This document shows, piece after piece, positions 60,243 through 64,000 of a stretch of 64,000 nucleotides of DNA. This stretch comes from Planctomycetota bacterium (lineage in GTDB: Bacteria > Planctomycetota > B15-G4), in contig JAQWOM010000028.1 in assembly GCA_029245865.1 (NCBI GenBank), positions 1 through 64,000 of the forward strand. The letters are read 5' to 3'. A program made the position numbers and the translations under genes. The stretch's first letter is position 1; each line of letters opens with the position of its first letter. The notes below the pieces were generated by a model. That model saw nothing but the letters and a program-made list of their open reading frames with translations. It was not told the DNA's origin and did no database searches.

Positions 60243-61099
60243 GACTGCTGCGTCCCTAGAACGCGGATCATCGACTGGAAGATCTTCTTGCGTGCTCGGC
60301 AGACCACCATCTTGAAGTTCTCCAGCCGGATATCTAGCACTTCGGCTGCCTCTCGGTAACCCATACCGCGAACCTCAACGAGCTCCAAGGCCAGCCGATC
60401 GCGATCCTTCAACTCGTTTGCGTAAGCATGTGAATAGAGACTCAGCAGAACGCCATACACGCGACGGCAACGAGCCTCGGACTCTTTGTCCTCCGACGCC
60501 TGCGCAGGCGTCGCCATACTTTCATCTTCAAGCACCTCCGCAAGCATCTCTACCGGAATGCCGTCCCGGCTGCGGCGCGACAAATGTCGGTACACCGTGT
60601 TGCGGATAATTGAATAAGACCAGTTGCGAAAGGCGTTCGGTTTTTCGGGGCAGAAGCGAGTCGGGTAACGGTAGATGGCCAGGAAAGCTTCTTGAAGAAT
60701 GTCACTCGGATCTGCACGCGAACCACTCATGCGCATGACACGAGCCGCAATGATCGAGAACGGACGGACATTCAACTCGAACAGCAGGCTGTACGCCTCG
60801 ACGCTTCCAAGAGCGCGAAACGCATCCATGAGAGCGTTGTTGAGAGTCTGCAACTCACAACTCAAACCCTTCAGGACAGCTTCTGCCAGCAAGGAGTGCT
60901 GAGTGCTTTCGGCGATCGCTCGGGCCCGATCAAGGGTTGCGGCCGTGATGAAATCTGGGGGCTGCTTCGGCCGGCGCGTCTTCCGGGTCACCTGCGAAGG
61001 TGGCTTCCCAGAGGCTCGAGACTTGCGCTGCACATGCACGGAATCGGCCCCGAGGGCTTCCTCAGCTGCCTCCCTGCCGCGTGCGTCGCCGGGCTTCAT
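60239..61099 (-). CDS. ECF-type RNA polymerase sigma factor
   Basis: DPSDILQEAFLAIYRYPTRFCPEKPNAFRNWSYSIIRNTVYRHLSRRSRD; HTH GMGYREAAEVLDIRLENFKMVVCRARKKIF. Confidence 0.85.
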   Translation of the reverse strand: MKPGDARGREAAEEALGADSVHVQRKSRASGKPPSQVTRKTRRPKQPPDFITAATLDRARAIAESTQHSLLAEAVLKGLSCELQTLNNALMDAFRALGSVEAYSLLFELNVRPFSIIAARVMRMSGSRADPSDILQEAFLAIYRYPTRFCPEKPNAFRNWSYSIIRNTVYRHLSRRSRDGIPVEMLAEVLEDESMATPAQASEDKESEARCRRVYGVLLSLYSHAYANELKDRDRLALELVEVRGMGYREAAEVLDIRLENFKMVVCRARKKIFQSMIRVLGTQQS

Positions 61100-61185
61100 C
61101 GTGACTCAAAAGCCTCCCTGCATGGGGTCTACACACCGAGAACATCCTCCAGGATCTCCAGACCCAATCCGGGCCTCGGCACCGT

Positions 61186-63039
61186 ATGTCTAGTAGCCAG
61201 GACGCACTCAGAAGTCACAAAACTGACAGTCAGAATCTCGTCTTTACGAAATTCCTGGTCCTTTGGACCTATTTGGCGCAGGTTGGCTCTGTGCGAGCCC
61301 TCCGACCGGCCCTGCTTCTGACCTTCCTGGTGGTGGTCTGCTCAGCGATCGACCCCGTCTGGAGGATCGACCCTGATGCTGCAGCCTACATGAGTCTTGG
61401 AAAAGCGGTGGGCGCTGGGCAGGGATACGTCCTGGATGGTGCTTTCCACGCGAAATACCCACCGGGCTGGCCGCTCGTACTTGCTGGCCTGGGTGCCATG
61501 AGCAACCCCGCAGCCTACGGACTCTTTCACGCGACCCTCGTCCTGGCCTGGCTGGCAGCTGCACTTCTCACGCACCGACTCGCACAGAAACTCGGGCTGG
61601 GTCCGTGGGAAGCCCTCGCGGTGGCCGCTTGCGTTGGCCTCTCCCAGACTCTCTTCGAACTCTCGGTTCGCTACCTCAGGACCGAACCGCTGTTCCTCGC
61701 TCTGAGCCTCGCTGCGCTACTCGCAACTCTGCGTGCCGTTTCTGCTCGCGGTCTGAAACGCCACACCGCCCTGGCAGGACTACTCATTGTAGCCGCCCTC
61801 TCGGTTCGCCTCGCAGGTGTCAGCCTGCTGGTCGTTCCGGCACTGGCGCTGTTCAGAAAGCCCACGCGAAAGACCGCAGCGCTGATCCTCCTCGCAACCG
61901 GTTTAGCGGCCGTCGTGGGCTGGGCCGCCTGGGGTCAACATGTCCGCACTGTCCAGCCCGAGGCACCCGACTACAGCACCGAGTTCTTTGCCTCCGCACC
62001 ACGCGATCTCACCAAGGTTATCCAAACAGATGTCGCCGCTCTCGACGCGACAGGCCTGGAGCAACGGATCGTTCAAAATGTTGGAGTCCTGGCTCGAGCC
62101 TGCGCAGTTCTGATCACCAACGTAGACAAGGCGGGCGCTCGAGCCCCCATTGGCTATGCCGTACTCTTCGTAATTCTCCTCGGTGCTTTTTCTCTCTTAC
62201 GCCCGGCAGAGAGGGCCGGAGAAGACTCGGCCGAGCCCCGCCTGCTCTGCGCGGCCTATCTGGGTGCGACACTTGCGCTGTACCTGGTCTGGCCCTTCGA
62301 CCAGCAGGAACGCTTCTACGTTCCCTTGCTGCCGCTCCTGCTCGTCACGACCTTTGAAGGCATGCGACGCCTCGGCACTCTGCTTCAGCTCTGCGCCGAA
62401 CACTCTTCTCTCCGCATCTTGTCTCTGCTTTGCGCCCTCGCCGTAGTCGCGGTCTTGCTGTCGCAACAATCCGACGACCCCAGCATTCTGGGTCGCTGGA
62501 GCAAGGCCTATGCCCTCATGCTCGCAGTGTCGATAGCCGGCGTTTGCGCCCTGGCATGGTGGATGTACCGCGGCCGCAACACTCGCTGGCCAGCAACAGC
62601 ATGGCTACTGGCTCCAGCTCTCTTCGCCCTGCCTTTTGGCACGCTCCGCTTTCATGAGTGGCCGCAAATCGTTCACTCTTTTGAAGAACGACGCGCCCTC
62701 AACCCACGCACGGGCCCCCTCGAGCGCATTGAAATCCATCCTGTCCTTGAGCAAGTGGCCGACTACCTGGCCACCACGCCGCCAGATACTGTCGTCATGA
62801 CAGATGTTCCCAAGATGATGGCCGTCGTGGCCGAGCGGCGCTGCATTCCGTTCGTATACCGCGCCGAGCCGCCCGACGTTCTCGTCGGGAATGCCGATGT
62901 CCTCTTCTACACGCGAGAGATCCCACAGGCTGCAGAAGTCCTCGACAAGGTGGGGACGAAGTATCACATCGTCTTCGAACTGCCTCCGGTAGACGACGGA
63001 AAGCGACTCGTGACACCCAAGGTTTATCGCACCCGCTGA
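61186..63039 (+). CDS. multi-TM PMT/ArnT-like glycosyltransferase family protein
   Basis: IDPDAAAYMSLGKAVGAGQGYVLDGAFHAKYPPGWPLVLAGLG; many TM helices; exact start uncertain. Confidence 0.75.
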   Translation: MSSSQDALRSHKTDSQNLVFTKFLVLWTYLAQVGSVRALRPALLLTFLVVVCSAIDPVWRIDPDAAAYMSLGKAVGAGQGYVLDGAFHAKYPPGWPLVLAGLGAMSNPAAYGLFHATLVLAWLAAALLTHRLAQKLGLGPWEALAVAACVGLSQTLFELSVRYLRTEPLFLALSLAALLATLRAVSARGLKRHTALAGLLIVAALSVRLAGVSLLVVPALALFRKPTRKTAALILLATGLAAVVGWAAWGQHVRTVQPEAPDYSTEFFASAPRDLTKVIQTDVAALDATGLEQRIVQNVGVLARACAVLITNVDKAGARAPIGYAVLFVILLGAFSLLRPAERAGEDSAEPRLLCAAYLGATLALYLVWPFDQQERFYVPLLPLLLVTTFEGMRRLGTLLQLCAEHSSLRILSLLCALAVVAVLLSQQSDDPSILGRWSKAYALMLAVSIAGVCALAWWMYRGRNTRWPATAWLLAPALFALPFGTLRFHEWPQIVHSFEERRALNPRTGPLERIEIHPVLEQVADYLATTPPDTVVMTDVPKMMAVVAERRCIPFVYRAEPPDVLVGNADVLFYTREIPQAAEVLDKVGTKYHIVFELPPVDDGKRLVTPKVYRTR

Positions 63040-63045
63040 CTGCCC

Positions 63046-63073
63046 CTGAACGGGCCCTTTCGAAAGGGTTCAG
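63046..63073. terminator. candidate bidirectional terminator hairpin between convergent genes
   Basis: CTGAAC-GGGC-CCTTT-CG-AAAGG-GTTCAG inverted repeat at the 61186(+)/63070(-) convergent junction. Confidence 0.5.
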
Positions 63074-63504
63074 TCATCTCTTCGCGGGCGTCCGCGCAAT
63101 TTTTTGGTGTCACTGCGCTGTTTCTTCGACTCAAGCCGTCGCTGCTTGCTGCCCTTCGTGGGCTTTGTTGGTCGCCGCTTCTTCGCAACGTGCAAGGCCT
63201 CGCGCACCATCTCCGCGAGGCGACGCCTGGCTTCGTGTCTGTTGTCCAGTTGACTGCGCGAACTGTCCACATGAACGATGAGTTCCCCCGACTTCGTGAG
63301 ACGCGCCTCAAGCTTGCCTAGGAGCTTCACTCGTCGGGCTTCGTCCAGCGCCACGCTCTCCGCAACATTCCAACGCAGGCTGACTCTTGTCGAGAGCTTA
63401 TTGACGTTCTGGCCTCCAGGACCTCCAGACCGGCTTGCACTCCAGCCTAGCTCCGCTGCTGGAATGACAAAGCCCGGCTGTATTTCGAGATCGTCACGTT
63501 CCAT
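63070..63504 (-). CDS. arfB: peptidyl-tRNA hydrolase ArfB (YaeJ)
   Basis: WSASRSGGPGGQNVNKLSTRVSLRW GGQ motif; basic C-terminal tail. Confidence 0.93.
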   Translation of the reverse strand: MERDDLEIQPGFVIPAAELGWSASRSGGPGGQNVNKLSTRVSLRWNVAESVALDEARRVKLLGKLEARLTKSGELIVHVDSSRSQLDNRHEARRRLAEMVREALHVAKKRRPTKPTKGSKQRRLESKKQRSDTKKLRGRPRRDD

Positions 63505-63513
63505 GAACAGAGT

Positions 63514-63999
63514 TCACCAATCCCGGTCGCCCACGAGTGGAAGCGCAAGCAGAAGTTCGTTCTTGTCGGCAGACATCTCCAGGCGAGTCTCCCCAATTTT
63601 CATTACAAGCCAAGGCGACAACCCTGTGAGGGGTGAGCTTGCAGCAGCCTGCTCGGCATGTATGGCCAGCCTGTCGAGCGCCACAAGAGAGCAGTTCCCG
63701 AAGGTTACGTAAAACACGTCGTCAGCATTCCAATAGATGCCCGGCGGAAAGGGCCCGCTCGACAACATCAACTCGTCCAACGGCAACAAGCTGTCGAATC
63801 CGATGTCGAGATCCAAAGCATGAGCGAACAGATCAAAAATCTCGCTGGCGCTGTCCATATCAATGGACTGCCCTGGCCTCAAAGTCAGTGCGAGAACACG
63901 GCCCCCCTCCTCCCAGCGCGCGAAGAACTTTCCGGCGCAAGGCCGGAGTAATTCAACGATTTGATCTGCCAGCAAATCAGCTGGCCGACCTTGACCCAT
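63514..63999 (-). CDS. uncharacterised protein, possibly 5'-truncated by the window edge
   Basis: 161-aa ORF reaching the last bases of the window, 10 bp upstream of arfB. Confidence 0.45.
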   Translation of the reverse strand: MGQGRPADLLADQIVELLRPCAGKFFARWEEGGRVLALTLRPGQSIDMDSASEIFDLFAHALDLDIGFDSLLPLDELMLSSGPFPPGIYWNADDVFYVTFGNCSLVALDRLAIHAEQAAASSPLTGLSPWLVMKIGETRLEMSADKNELLLALPLVGDRDW

Positions 64000-64000
64000 C

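Overview
The 64 kb window looks like a chromosomal segment of a Planctomycetota-like bacterium (inference from family content; no 16S rRNA present). It carries about 40 supportable CDSs and no rRNA, tRNA, CRISPR array or transposase that I could recognise. Recognisable blocks: glycine cleavage (gcvT-gcvH-gcvPA-gcvPB), recQ, an alkaline-phosphatase-superfamily sulfatase, a DUF455/ATP-grasp pair, a YVTN/c-type cytochrome protein, SPFH/NfeD, lipoate ligase, a propionyl-CoA/methylmalonyl-CoA module (BCCP, AccC, PccB, epimerase, mutase), RluD, an FGE-like protein, ValS, ApgM, KdsA, NifU-like plus polyferredoxin, a FliA/WhiG-type sigma factor, NagZ plus PTS-EIIA, an FHA protein with low-complexity repeats, UvrD/PcrA, an ECF sigma/anti-sigma cassette, a PMT-like membrane protein and ArfB. 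Two observations stand out. (1) An AhpC-type peroxiredoxin is split by one in-frame TGA exactly at the peroxidatic-cysteine codon (FTFV-TGA-ATE), with a perfect 7-bp GGC-loop hairpin about 20 nt downstream. This is the expected geometry of a bacterial SECIS, so it is probably a selenocysteine peroxiredoxin. (2) A putatively exported sulfatase contains, in frame, most of a planctomycete-style ECF sigma factor (C-terminal half of region 2 through region 4 HTH) between two beta-rich modules. Smaller observations include a RecQ ending before its zinc-binding cysteines, an internally deleted aminotransferase remnant, and a degenerate PLP-decarboxylase-like protein.
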